Assembly: GCA_013288105.1 (NCBI GenBank)
Contig: JABDCM010000004.1
Coordinates: 1-55,206, forward strand
DNA from: Chlamydiota bacterium
GTDB taxonomy: Bacteria; Chlamydiota; Chlamydiia; Chlamydiales; JAAKFR01
DNA length: 55,206 nucleotides
Reading direction: 5' to 3'
Position 1 is the stretch's first letter; every line of letters begins with the position of its first letter. A program made the position numbers and the translations under genes. The notes under the pieces were generated by a model. It was not told the origin of the DNA. It made no database searches and was given only the letters and a program-made list of their open reading frames with translations. This document shows positions 1-8,092 of this stretch, piece after piece.

Positions 1-312
1 GGATGCTCTTTTGTGCATTGGCTCTTTGGGAACAAAGCAGGCTATCAGCTTTTAACATATACAGATCAAGATATGCGAGCCATTGGGGAATTTCCCTCTT
101 CTATGGAAGTTCTAGTCATTGCAGGTAATAAGGGGAGGGGTTTTTTACGAAACTGGTTGCGCGATCCTCATGATGGGAAAGTAACGGTTGCTGAAACCCA
201 TCTTTCAACTCCTCATTTACATTATACTTTGTATGTCAGCCACTTTTGGATTATGAAAAGTAAAGAGACCATCTATATATTCCATCAATTTCTCTCCATT
301 CCTAAAAAATAG
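1..312 (+). CDS. alpha/beta hydrolase (lipase-like), 3' part only
   Basis: This is the C-terminal part of a gene whose start lies before the window; the frame is open from base 1. A GTG at 13 could be read as a start, but the sequence aligns with the C-terminal half of the next gene (371-1084), so it is a truncated view of a longer protein. Shared landmarks are a G..LL segment, a LVIAG strand, a DG.VTV.ET segment that should hold the catalytic Asp, and a VSH segment that should hold the catalytic His. The upstream oxyanion-hole and nucleophile motifs lie outside the window. With its neighbour it forms a tandem duplicate pair of secreted hydrolases. Substrate unknown. Confidence 0.7.
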   Translation, partial: GCSFVHWLFGNKAGYQLLTYTDQDMRAIGEFPSSMEVLVIAGNKGRGFLRNWLRDPHDGKVTVAETHLSTPHLHYTLYVSHFWIMKSKETIYIFHQFLSIPKK

Positions 313-370
313 TTTGAGTATCTCATCCATTCTGCTATAAGAAGGCTCTTTTTACGGAGTCTGATTTTAG

Positions 371-1084
371 ATGAAAAAGTGGTGGATACTTTTACTGATA
401 TGCTTCTCCTTAAACGGTCAAGAAGAAGAAGCGCAACCCAAAGCTCAACTCAGAGATCATTCTGTAGTCCTGATTCATGGATTCGTCTCTTCTGCTCAGA
501 GTATGATGCCGATTAGAAAAGCGTTAACATGCTTAGGATTTGAACAATATGTATGGGAATATCCGAGTCGTGATCAGACGATTCAAGAGCACGCCTGCAA
601 TCTCATTCCTATGCTTCAATATGTGGCCTCTTGTAAGCCTGGTGTCCCCATTAACTTTGTGACTCACTCTGTAGGCGCTCTTGTTTTACGGTGCGCTCTA
701 AATCTTTCTGGATGCCCTGTGGAGGCAAAAGAGGGGCGTATTGTACTGATTGCTCCTCCTAATCAGGGATCGAGTTTAGGACATAGATTCCGGAATTTTT
801 ATCCTGCATATCTCGTGATGGGGGACAAATCAGGAGCTCAGCTTTTAAATTTTGAGGCGCGAGATGTTGCCTGTTTGGGGAATTTTCCTGACAAAGCACA
901 ACTACTTGTTATTGCAGGATACAGAGGAAACACCCTCTTTTGCGCACCTAATGATGGCTGGATTACTGTGGAGGAGACTGCTTTGAATACCCCTTACCAA
1001 TTCCTCTCCTTTCCAGTCTCTCATGGAAGGCTCTTATCGACAGCTGCTGTCTTTTGTGCTATACGCGATTTTTTTCTTAGATAA
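371..1084 (+). CDS. secreted alpha/beta hydrolase (lipase/esterase-like)
   Basis: A 237-residue protein with an N-terminal signal-like segment (KK followed by a WWILLLICF core), so probably exported. The alpha/beta hydrolase landmarks are complete: an oxyanion-hole HGF at residues 36-38, the nucleophile in THSVG with Ser100, a catalytic Asp candidate at D195 (NDGWITV) and His218 (VSHG). The size is small, as in single-domain lipases or acyl-transferring esterases. It follows the truncated paralog at 1-312 by 58 bases, so the two are probably cotranscribed duplicates. Its TAA stop (1082-1084) is the first three bases of a repeat half-unit at 1082-1100. Substrate cannot be told from sequence; membrane lipid processing is a guess. 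Confidence 0.75.
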   Translation: MKKWWILLLICFSLNGQEEEAQPKAQLRDHSVVLIHGFVSSAQSMMPIRKALTCLGFEQYVWEYPSRDQTIQEHACNLIPMLQYVASCKPGVPINFVTHSVGALVLRCALNLSGCPVEAKEGRIVLIAPPNQGSSLGHRFRNFYPAYLVMGDKSGAQLLNFEARDVACLGNFPDKAQLLVIAGYRGNTLFCAPNDGWITVEETALNTPYQFLSFPVSHGRLLSTAAVFCAIRDFFLR

Positions 1085-1100
1085 CCCAAAACTCAGGTTA
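1082..1100 (+). repeat. half unit of the TAACCTGAG palindromic repeat
   Basis: The 19 bases begin with the stop codon of the upstream hydrolase, continue with CCCAAAACTCAGG and end in TTA. This equals one end of the dispersed repeat found complete at 11996-12088 and 22511-22603. Only this terminal part is present here. It lies immediately before the terminator hairpin at 1111-1136. Confidence 0.7.
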
Positions 1101-1110
1101 ATAAAAAAAA

Positions 1111-1136
1111 CTGATGCAAGAAACCTCTTGCATCAG
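1111..1136 (-). terminator. intrinsic terminator between convergent genes
   Basis: A perfect 10-bp stem (1111-1120 with 1127-1136) with a 6-base loop. On the minus strand it is followed by a run of eight T (complement of the A-run at 1103-1110), so it is a good rho-independent terminator for the gene ending at 1154. On the plus strand the following sequence is only partly T-rich, so it may also stop transcripts of the hydrolase. Confidence 0.75.
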
Positions 1137-1153
1137 CTCTTGATTTTACAGAT

Positions 1154-1786
1154 CTAGTTTTTCCAAACAGGATTTCTGTTATCATCGCGCAACATTAAAA
1201 TTGCACCATTTTTGTTGACCTCTTTTCCGATAAACATTTTCTCACCATTTGCTGTCATCGGGAATACAGTCACAACAACTTTATCACCTGTCATCAGCTT
1301 GATTCTCTGTTGCTCAATGTATTTTGCAGGTCCAAGCATGATTTTCACATCTTTTCCATCATCCGTTGTGACAACCAGTTGTAGATGCACTCCATTGGGA
1401 TATTGCATTCTATTTACTGTTTTTATAACCCCTTTAATTTTATCTACAGAGTGACCACGAAGAGCTTTTAGCTCTTGGCCATTCTCATCATAGAAAGTTC
1501 CTTTTCCATTAACTCTTTGTCCTGGAGCAGGAACGGGTTGATTAAAATCTCTCCAATCTGTTCCATTATTCATGTTCATCGATTGGCTATCATCTTGAAC
1601 TCTCTGATTATTGTAATATCTCCAATCTGTAGGCCCTCTGGTATGAGCAGAAGCCCCATTATTGGAAGAATTGGGAGCTGAACAGCGTCCATCTTTACAA
1701 TCAGCTGACAACTTACCTAAAGAAAGAGAGAGCACGCAAGATGCGATAATTGTGCTCATAATATATAATTTTTTCTTGCTCAACAT
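1154..1786 (-). CDS. secreted protein with C-terminal OB-like domain, unknown function
   Basis: A 210-residue protein with an N-terminal signal peptide (KKK, then a hydrophobic stretch to about residue 28). Residues 30-100 are polar, rich in Asn, Gln and Gly and low in complexity, with DWR(Y/D) motifs occurring twice. Residues about 115-205 form a compact beta-rich stretch that resembles the divergent neighbour at 1978-2310: a G.I..V start, a hydrophobic strand, LG..KY/SY, a DK..V motif and a closing strand. The two genes diverge from a shared AT-rich intergenic region and look like distant duplicates. I do not recognise the family; a single-stranded nucleic acid or sugar-binding OB fold is only a guess. 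Confidence 0.6.
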   Translation of the reverse strand: MLSKKKLYIMSTIIASCVLSLSLGKLSADCKDGRCSAPNSSNNGASAHTRGPTDWRYYNNQRVQDDSQSMNMNNGTDWRDFNQPVPAPGQRVNGKGTFYDENGQELKALRGHSVDKIKGVIKTVNRMQYPNGVHLQLVVTTDDGKDVKIMLGPAKYIEQQRIKLMTGDKVVVTVFPMTANGEKMFIGKEVNKNGAILMLRDDNRNPVWKN

Positions 1787-1923
1787 AAAATAAACTCCTA
1801 CTAAATTGAGACCTTTAATTTAATAATATAACAAATCTTTTATTTAATATATTAAATTCTATCTCATTCTCTTTAATTAGGGAGAGAGAAATCGTAACTA
1901 ATTGAAAATCAAACTGAAAGGAA

Positions 1924-1951
1924 TTGTGACATATTAAGTATAGATTATATA
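1924..1951 (+). promoter_or_regulatory. possible sigma70-type promoter for the 1978 gene
   Basis: TTGTGA at 1924-1929 and TATATA at 1946-1951 are 16 bases apart, in a very AT-rich 190-bp region between divergent genes. The distance to the start codon at 1978 would leave a short leader with no clear ribosome binding site. AT-rich sequence throws up such matches by chance, so this is weak. Confidence 0.25.
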
Positions 1952-1977
1952 TTAAATAAAATTATAAAATTTATTTA

Positions 1978-2310
1978 ATGAGATATCTTATTCTTTTTTT
2001 ATTTTTAATAACGACTATTGATGCGAGTCCATGTTGTAATGAAATCGATATGAGAGGGGAAGTTTTAAGTATACAGCAGTATACCTATGCAGATCGGGCG
2101 GCCTCTTATATTCAGGTGATTTTAAAGACGGCAAAAGAGGAGATTGCGGTTGATTTAGGATTGAAGAGCTATCTGAAATTCCAGGGCATGGTGATTGCGC
2201 CTCATGACAAGATTGAGGTGAAGGGGTGTTTAAAGAGCAGGCAAGGAGTGACGATTGTGGAGGGCGTTCAGATTAAGAAAGGGAAGCGCACGCTCACGAT
2301 AGCTGAGTAA
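1978..2310 (+). CDS. small secreted OB-like protein, unknown function
   Basis: A 110-residue protein starting with a hydrophobic signal-like segment (RYLILFLFLITTIDA) followed by a CC pair, possibly a lipoprotein or disulfide site. The mature part follows the same pattern as the C-terminal domain of the divergent gene at 1154-1786 (GEVLSI..., LGLKSYL, DKIEV). No clear Shine-Dalgarno sequence precedes the ATG. The 3' end overlaps the convergent glycosyltransferase gene by 17 bases. Function unknown. Confidence 0.55.
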   Translation: MRYLILFLFLITTIDASPCCNEIDMRGEVLSIQQYTYADRAASYIQVILKTAKEEIAVDLGLKSYLKFQGMVIAPHDKIEVKGCLKSRQGVTIVEGVQIKKGKRTLTIAE

Positions 2311-3370
2311 ATAGACGAGTAAAATTCTCCTCAGAGTGAAATGCAGCATAAGCACTCTGCATTTTCCGCAATTTTTCATACACTATAGGCAACTGAATCA
2401 AAGCAAAGAGATGAGAAAAAAATTGGGGATCCTCCCAATCCACAATCAGCTCCTGAAGATGAAATTTCTCTAACTCATCAGCAAGCCATCCCCCCTTCAC
2501 TAAGGGGATCTTTCCCGCCATAATCGTCTCAACAAAAATACCAGAGGTACGCCATTTATATTGGTGCGGATCATAAGGAAGAAGGACGATATCACTTTTC
2601 TTAAGAAGCTCAAAATAGAATTCCTTAGATAAAACAGATTGACGAAAAGAGAGTTTGATTCCATTTCTAATCGGAAAAAGGGGGGTTTCTTCTGAAAGAT
2701 TAAGCGTAATATGTTCTGATCGATCATCTTGGATTTGTAATAACTGAGAAATTTCTCTCATCCCCTTTTCTTCTCGCGGAGAGCCTGGCCAGATACAGAT
2801 CAGCTCTTTTTTCATTCTGAGATCCTGTATAGGATAAAAAAACGTATGAGGAATCGGCAGTAGATGAGGTCTTCTCTTTAAAAGTCCCTCGTAATAAGGG
2901 AGTAGTTTTTCACTATCTGTCAAGGGAACCAGATGAGCGCCAAATTTCCATCTCAACAATCTTGTGAAAAAACGAAAAACTCCTGCATCTTTCTTATTTC
3001 TCAATGAGGGGTCATCTCGATATACAATCCAGAGATAATCCTCTTTTTTCCCATGAAGAAGAGCAGCTAATGCAAAAGCTCTAAACTCTCTTCTTCCAAA
3101 AGATTCAAAAAAAAAGATCCTTTTCCCCCCCTTTTTATCCAGAAATAACCGCTTACAATCACTCTGGAAGAGCTTTTTGTATTGATTGGAATAGGGATGA
3201 AACCAGCGAACCCATTGATCAGGCAGAGAGGCTAAAGAAGAGGCGAGAGGTGCATAAACAAAAACCTCTTTCGCGAGATTCTGAGCCGCTTTTTGCACAA
3301 CCAGATGGTAATGAAAGGTGTGACCCCCCTCATCAAGAGCACGTTGCGCAATTGAATAAAAACTTGTCAT
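2294..3370 (-). CDS. GT-B type glycosyltransferase-like protein
   Basis: A 358-residue soluble protein with the two-lobe pattern of GT-B (GT4-like) glycosyltransferases. The C-terminal lobe opens with a WPGSPREEKGM segment, as in nucleotide-sugar binding lobes, followed by a helix of the LLKKSDIVLLPYDP type and then RTSGIFVETIMAGKIPLV, which matches the E-x7-G sugar-nucleotide signature (E in VETIMAG). The N-terminal HTFHYHLVV segment resembles acceptor-binding regions. Donor and acceptor are unknown; a role in surface glycan or lipid glycosylation is inferred. The ATG at 3370 is preceded by an AAGG. Its end overlaps the convergent gene at 1978-2310. Confidence 0.65.
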   Translation of the reverse strand: MTSFYSIAQRALDEGGHTFHYHLVVQKAAQNLAKEVFVYAPLASSLASLPDQWVRWFHPYSNQYKKLFQSDCKRLFLDKKGGKRIFFFESFGRREFRAFALAALLHGKKEDYLWIVYRDDPSLRNKKDAGVFRFFTRLLRWKFGAHLVPLTDSEKLLPYYEGLLKRRPHLLPIPHTFFYPIQDLRMKKELICIWPGSPREEKGMREISQLLQIQDDRSEHITLNLSEETPLFPIRNGIKLSFRQSVLSKEFYFELLKKSDIVLLPYDPHQYKWRTSGIFVETIMAGKIPLVKGGWLADELEKFHLQELIVDWEDPQFFSHLFALIQLPIVYEKLRKMQSAYAAFHSEENFTRLFTQLS

Positions 3371-3438
3371 AAACCTTGCCCCTATTTTGCAAAAAGTCTA
3401 AATTTATACGCTTCAAAAAGAAAGATAATTGTTTTTTC

Positions 3439-4596
3439 ATGAACCAAATAGTCGATATTATCATCATAGGAGGGGGAGCCGCTGGTATCTTCGCTGCCAT
3501 TCAGGCTAAAATCGCACACCCCTCTTTAAAAGTCATTGTTCTGGAAAAAACAGCTGTTGTACTCTCAAAAGTAAGAGTGTCAGGAGGAGGGCGTTGTAAC
3601 GTGACTCACGCCTGTTTCGACCCTCCTATCCTTGTGCAAAATTATCCCAGAGGACACAAAGAGCTTCTCGCCCCTTTTTACTCTTTTCAGCCCCAAGACA
3701 CGATAGATTGGTTTGAATCCAAGGGAGTACAACTAAAAATCGAGCCAGATGGACGGGTCTTTCCTATTTCAAACTCCTCAGAAACAATCATTTCATGCCT
3801 TCTTACTGAGGCTGCTAACCTCGGAGTTGAGATACGATTAAGGCAAAAAATAGAAGATATCCTCTATGCAAGGGAGCAGTTTGAAATCCTGCTCGAGGGC
3901 CATTCTCTCATCGCTCCGCGCCTTCTTCTGGCTACAGGAAGCAGCAAGGAGGGGTATAGGTGGGCAGAAAGGCTAGGACACACGATTCAGCCCCCTGTCC
4001 CCTCTCTTTTTACCTTTAATGTCCCCTCCTCCCCTTTACGTGAGCTCAGCGGCATTGTCATCAACCCGGTTGAGGTTAAGCTCGCTGGCACTCACTTTAC
4101 GCAACAGGGGCCCCTCCTTATCACCCATTTTGGCTTTAGTGGACCTGCTATCCTAAAACTCTCTGCCTGGGGAGCACGTCACCTATACCATAAGAACTAT
4201 CAGACAGAAATCACCATTAACTGGCTCCCCTCCCTCTCTCAAAAAGAGCTCCTTAATACCCTCCTCTCCTCCCCATTAAACCCCTTTTCCCTACCTAAAA
4301 ATTTTTGGAAACTCATGATAGCTGGACTAAGCAGAAATAGTAAAAAAAATTTGAATTTGCTCTCAGAAAGATTGCATGCTGACCGGTATCTCATTCAGGG
4401 AAAAACAACTCATAAGGAGGAATTTGTCACCTGTGGAGGAATTTCTTTACAAGAGATCAATTTTAAGACGATGCAGAGTAAATGCTGTCCGGGGCTCTAT
4501 TTTGCGGGGGAGATTTTGGATATAGACGGGATAACCGGGGGTTTTAATTTTCAGAATTGTTGGACAAATGGGTCTATTTTTGCCAAAAATTTATAA
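3439..4596 (+). CDS. HI0933/YhiN-type FAD-dependent oxidoreductase
   Basis: A 385-residue flavoprotein. The dinucleotide-binding motif GGGAAG lies at residues 11-16, followed by an acidic strand end (VIVLEK). The HI0933 family signature KVRVSGGGRCNVTH follows at about 44-57. The C-terminus carries the second FAD contact, YFAGEILDIDGITGGFNFQ, typical of this family. The open frame extends upstream to a TTG at 3376, but the ATG at 3439 places the Rossmann motif at the usual distance from the N-terminus, so I chose it. The family is widespread; its physiological substrate is not established. Divergent from the glycosyltransferase, with no obvious operon partner. Confidence 0.85.
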   Translation: MNQIVDIIIIGGGAAGIFAAIQAKIAHPSLKVIVLEKTAVVLSKVRVSGGGRCNVTHACFDPPILVQNYPRGHKELLAPFYSFQPQDTIDWFESKGVQLKIEPDGRVFPISNSSETIISCLLTEAANLGVEIRLRQKIEDILYAREQFEILLEGHSLIAPRLLLATGSSKEGYRWAERLGHTIQPPVPSLFTFNVPSSPLRELSGIVINPVEVKLAGTHFTQQGPLLITHFGFSGPAILKLSAWGARHLYHKNYQTEITINWLPSLSQKELLNTLLSSPLNPFSLPKNFWKLMIAGLSRNSKKNLNLLSERLHADRYLIQGKTTHKEEFVTCGGISLQEINFKTMQSKCCPGLYFAGEILDIDGITGGFNFQNCWTNGSIFAKNL

Positions 4597-4661
4597 TTTA
4601 TTTATTTGAAGTTTAATGTGTTTTCATTCATAATTAATTAAAAACTAAAGGGTTTTAAATA

Positions 4662-6626
4662 ATGAGCGTTTTATCTACATGTACAGATAATCAGAAAGCA
4701 CGGTTGGAGATTTTTGCCCAGCAAACTCGTGATAAACTGTCCTCTTTCCCTTATGCTGAACTTCCAAAGCTTCAATCTGATGGGACATTTTGTGGGAATT
4801 TTTTAGCAGGAGCGCGCAAAATTAGAGCGGCTTGGGATCATGGAAGTCATGCGGTTGTGAGTAAACTTGCAACTCCCAGCTTGATATTAGGGGTTATTTT
4901 CACACTTATTGCAACGGCTGGCTGTATTTCTGTAATTTCTGGGTGGAAGGTCCCCGGTATCTCTATCTTTTTAGATAATATGCCCATGTCTGTTATCCTC
5001 TTTTTGACCATTATGCGTACCGGTCTTCACTCGATTGCTCAAGGGGTAAAACTCAGCCTGCGCTGTAGCCGTCAATATCACAATGTGACACGGGAAGACC
5101 GCATGTTCAATATCACACGCCATGTCTATAACTTAGAAGATCCTCAACCTCCCCTCTCACCAGCTGAAAAACATCGGTTAGATGAGGTCAGAAGATTGAA
5201 TGCGGTTGCGTTACCCGAGCACGATCTAAAATGTCATCATCGCATTCCTAACGTCCCTTATGGAAATAATGTAGGCGACCTCTTTCCTGCAGGAGAGAAA
5301 ACGACCGCCTTCAGAAAGGAATTATTAGGAATTGAAGATCCTCAACAACCTCAACCAGAAGCATCTAAAGTAAGCCCCTTCTGGGATCAATGGTATGATT
5401 GGTGGGAAAAACGGCTACCCGCTCTAGGAGCGCTTGATATTGCGCTTGGTCAGATTATGTTAATTACAGGGATTTCTGTGGTTGTTTTAGCCTCTCTTCC
5501 AAGTGGAAAAATTCCAGCTGTTCTCTCCATCATCTCTAAAGATCCCTATCTTTCTGTCGCTTTTGCTGCCACCCTGATTGGGAATTGGATCAACTGTACA
5601 AAGTCTGGAATTGATATGATGAATTTCAAAAAACGGCGGATGAAACGGGAGCTGATGGATCGGGAGCTCCAGCTCATAGCTTTTGGACTCGAGCGCGCAC
5701 GCGTCAGAAAGGCTATGGAGAATATGCTTGCAGACCAATGCTTTAGTGATGCTCAAAAGGGACAGATTCGCGCCACCTTTGAGAACCATTTTGGAGATGG
5801 CGTTGTTAAGGAAGCCCTTGACGCAATGGAGAAACTAAAAGTAGCTTTAGAAAAAACAGAAGATAAAACGTGTGGCTGTTTTAAAAAACTCAGCTCCTAT
5901 TTCTCGAATCCCTCGATTGTGGTTGGGATTTTCCTGATTCTTCTAGGGGTTGCTTGCTTTACGATAGGAATGTTAGGCTCTCCCCCACCCTATCTTCAAA
6001 TCTTATTTAAAAACACCCCTTTGACGATTTTCTTTAGTGGAACTTTGATCGTTTCAGGCCTCCATGCATGGCATAGAGGAGCGAGCATGGGTAGAAAAGA
6101 GGTGAAGAAAGATTGGAAAAAAAGAGAGGCCACCTATAGAGATCTCTTCCTTGTGAACCTCTTTCCACAACTTGCAACTACCGCATATTTTAAAACAAAA
6201 ACTGGAAATATCGAGCGTCCACAGCTTCCACAGAAGCCACTGAAAACAGTTAATCGCTGGAATGCTTTCTGGATTCACTCCTTAAAAGTCACCTGCATTC
6301 CTGATGCCCTCTTAGGACTCTTTTTCCTATTTGGTGGATGTGCGGGACTTGCCATGTGCTTTGGAGCCCCTGTCCCTGCCAGCTTAAGCTGGATTTTGCG
6401 AGAACCCTCCTTCTCTGCCCTCTTCTGCTTTGGGCTTTTAGGGGTTGCGGCCGACTGTGCAAACTCCGCATGGCGCCAGCTTTCAGATAAAGCTCGAGAG
6501 AATGCAGACAGAAAAATGCCAGATGAACTTGGGGTTGCGTACCATAGCTTTTACCCTGAAGAAAACCGCCCTGCATGGTTACCGAAACCATGGGCATCAA
6601 CAGTAGAAATGGATGCTGTAGCTTAA
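4662..6626 (+). CDS. membrane protein with four copies of a two-helix module
   Basis: A 654-residue protein that I do not recognise. It contains four similar modules, at about residues 50-140, 240-325, 400-480 and 525-610. Each has an aromatic or basic helix, a hydrophobic segment ending in a Gly-rich turn, a short loop with a P/S-rich stretch, a motif of the form I(L/S)(R/K)(E/D/N)xP, and a second hydrophobic segment followed by a G...W or G.H.. and a basic cluster. Between modules lie charged soluble linkers. Paired hydrophobic segments separated by a tight loop resemble the bilobed domain of chlamydial inclusion-membrane (Inc) proteins, so a secreted host-membrane protein is possible, but this is inference. 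A terminator follows at 6632. Confidence 0.7.
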   Translation: MSVLSTCTDNQKARLEIFAQQTRDKLSSFPYAELPKLQSDGTFCGNFLAGARKIRAAWDHGSHAVVSKLATPSLILGVIFTLIATAGCISVISGWKVPGISIFLDNMPMSVILFLTIMRTGLHSIAQGVKLSLRCSRQYHNVTREDRMFNITRHVYNLEDPQPPLSPAEKHRLDEVRRLNAVALPEHDLKCHHRIPNVPYGNNVGDLFPAGEKTTAFRKELLGIEDPQQPQPEASKVSPFWDQWYDWWEKRLPALGALDIALGQIMLITGISVVVLASLPSGKIPAVLSIISKDPYLSVAFAATLIGNWINCTKSGIDMMNFKKRRMKRELMDRELQLIAFGLERARVRKAMENMLADQCFSDAQKGQIRATFENHFGDGVVKEALDAMEKLKVALEKTEDKTCGCFKKLSSYFSNPSIVVGIFLILLGVACFTIGMLGSPPPYLQILFKNTPLTIFFSGTLIVSGLHAWHRGASMGRKEVKKDWKKREATYRDLFLVNLFPQLATTAYFKTKTGNIERPQLPQKPLKTVNRWNAFWIHSLKVTCIPDALLGLFFLFGGCAGLAMCFGAPVPASLSWILREPSFSALFCFGLLGVAADCANSAWRQLSDKARENADRKMPDELGVAYHSFYPEENRPAWLPKPWASTVEMDAVA

Positions 6627-6631
6627 AAAGA

Positions 6632-6660
6632 AAATCCCCTCTCAGAAAGAGAGGGGATTT
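6632..6660. terminator. bidirectional intrinsic terminator
   Basis: A 12-bp perfect stem (6632-6643 with 6649-6660) with a 5-base loop, lying between the stops of two convergent genes. A-rich sequence on the left and T-rich arm ends on the right suit termination on both strands. Confidence 0.8.
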
Positions 6661-6667
6661 AGACTAA

Positions 6668-6979
6668 CTAGAAACGTTGTCTATTTGATTGGCCGCCTCT
6701 GCCGCCGCCGCCCGCACCACCGCCGAATGGACGGTTGTTCTCTTTTGGACGTGCTTCGTTAACGATGATTGCACCTTTGCCGATAACTTTTTTATCTAAA
6801 GCCATTGCAGCATTACCCTCATCTTTAGAGCTCATTTCGACAAATCCAAAACCTTTGGATCTACCTGTTTCTCTATCGATAATCATTTTAGCGCTAATCA
6901 CTGTACCATATGGAACGAACAGCTCTTTCAGATCTTCGTCTGAAAAGCCTGGGGGCAAATTGCCTACATAAAGTTTCAT
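6668..6979 (-). CDS. glycine-rich RRM RNA-binding protein
   Basis: A 103-residue single-RRM protein. RNP2 is LYVGNL at residues 3-8 and RNP1 is KGFGFVEM at 42-49, with the usual beta-alpha-beta spacing; a Gly/Arg-rich tail follows from about residue 85. This layout is that of small bacterial Rbp proteins (cyanobacterial RbpA type), which are also found in chlamydiae and are thought to bind single-stranded RNA. The frame is open further upstream to 7045, but the ATG at 6979 has a strong AGGAG about 7 bases upstream and puts the RRM at the N-terminus as in relatives. Confidence 0.88.
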   Translation of the reverse strand: MKLYVGNLPPGFSDEDLKELFVPYGTVISAKMIIDRETGRSKGFGFVEMSSKDEGNAAMALDKKVIGKGAIIVNEARPKENNRPFGGGAGGGGRGGQSNRQRF

Positions 6980-7264
6980 TTTATTCTCCTTTTGTCTCTC
7001 GGTGTACTTTATGCAACAACTGACCATGCTGGAAAGGCTTTGCAAAAAACAACCTAATAGAAACTGATTTCTTATTCTTTTGGAACTAAATCTTATGAAA
7101 GTGTTCGCAAAATTACCATGTATTTAACAGGAAAGAACTTTGCAACTCAAGAGTAAAAAATAAACTATGCGAAAAATTTTCTTAAGTTGCTGATTATCAA
7201 TTAATCTATGATATGTCAATAAAAACCTTTGACTCTATTTTTCTCCCCCTCGTACAATAAGGAC

Positions 7265-7417
7265 ATGTCATATTTATCTCATCCACTTTTCATTCCCTTA
7301 ATTACATTGATTGCGGGCCTTATTATTTTGGTTTTTCCTCGGGTCCTTAATTTTATTGTAGCAATCTATTTAATTATTGTTGGATTATTAGGTCTTCTTA
7401 GTTATTTCAAGGGATAA
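7265..7417 (+). CDS. DUF3096-type small membrane protein
   Basis: A 50-residue protein with two hydrophobic segments joined by an FPRVLN turn: LITLIAGLIILVFPRVLNFIVAIYLIIVGLLGL is the characteristic DUF3096 pattern. An upstream in-frame start at 7229 exists, but the ATG at 7265 has AAGGA just upstream and gives the usual family length. Function unknown. The DedA gene follows by 17 bases. Confidence 0.7.
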   Translation: MSYLSHPLFIPLITLIAGLIILVFPRVLNFIVAIYLIIVGLLGLLSYFKG

Positions 7418-7434
7418 ACCTATAGGTTCCAAAC

Positions 7435-8052
7435 TTGGATTGTCTACCTTCAAATGATACGCTCTCATTCTGGCTATTGCATTATGGGGGTTTTGCCCTT
7501 TTTGGCCTACTTGCCTTAGGGATCATAGCGCTTCCGATTCCCGAAGAGACGCTTATGATTTTGACAGGGATTTTGTTACGTAATGGGAAGCTCTATTTTC
7601 CCACAACTATTTTAGCAACCTATTTTGGTTGTCTTACAGGCATTACCCTTAGTTATTTATTAGGAAGAACGGCTGGCAAATTTTTGTTAAGAAAATATGG
7701 CAGTTGGATAGGTATTACAGAGAAGAGGCTTGAGCAGACTCACCTTTGGTTTCAAAGATTTGGGAAATGGACGCTGGCGTTTGGCTATTTTATACCTGGG
7801 GTACGCCATTTCACAGGATTTTCTGCAGGAATGACCTATCTTGAGTTTAAAAAGTTTGCCCTATTTGCTTATACGGGGGCTTTTGTCTGGATGTCGCTCT
7901 TTCTTTCGATTGGCTATTTTGCTGGGGAGTACTGCCGTTCACTTTATGAAACCGTTGAGATTAATTTAGAAACGGTTGCTCTGATCATTATTCTGATTGC
8001 TGTATGTGGTATGCTGATTGTGCTTAAACGCACGCTTAAGGGCAAAAAGTAA
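7435..8052 (+). CDS. DedA family membrane protein
   Basis: A 205-residue inner-membrane protein of the DedA/SNARE-associated family, whose members flip or transport lipids (undecaprenyl phosphate, phosphatidylethanolamine) and help membrane homeostasis. Landmarks: an N-terminal re-entrant motif with PIPEETLMILTG, the glycine-rich helix after FGCLTGITLSYLLGR, and the conserved FxxRFxPGVR-like region, here YFIPGVRHFTGFSAGMTYLEF. Start: an in-frame stop at 7423 leaves TTG at 7435 as the only good early start, with a weak ribosome binding site. Its TAA stop (8050-8052) is the first triplet of the 43-bp repeat element at 8050-8092. Confidence 0.85.
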   Translation: MDCLPSNDTLSFWLLHYGGFALFGLLALGIIALPIPEETLMILTGILLRNGKLYFPTTILATYFGCLTGITLSYLLGRTAGKFLLRKYGSWIGITEKRLEQTHLWFQRFGKWTLAFGYFIPGVRHFTGFSAGMTYLEFKKFALFAYTGAFVWMSLFLSIGYFAGEYCRSLYETVEINLETVALIIILIAVCGMLIVLKRTLKGKK

Positions 8053-8092
8053 CTACGAACCTTTTGGGTTTTTCTCCCTCAAATTCAGGTTA
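8050..8092. repeat. TAACCTGAG-type palindromic repeat between two stop codons
   Basis: The 43 bases start with the DedA stop codon and end with the stop codon of the convergent gene (TTA, read TAA on the minus strand). The core TTTTGGGTTTTTCTCCCTC followed by AAATTCAGG is the reverse complement of the shared part of the repeat at 12053-12088 and 22568-22603. The left end is diverged (TAACTACGAAC). The element therefore fills the whole space between two convergent genes. Confidence 0.75.
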
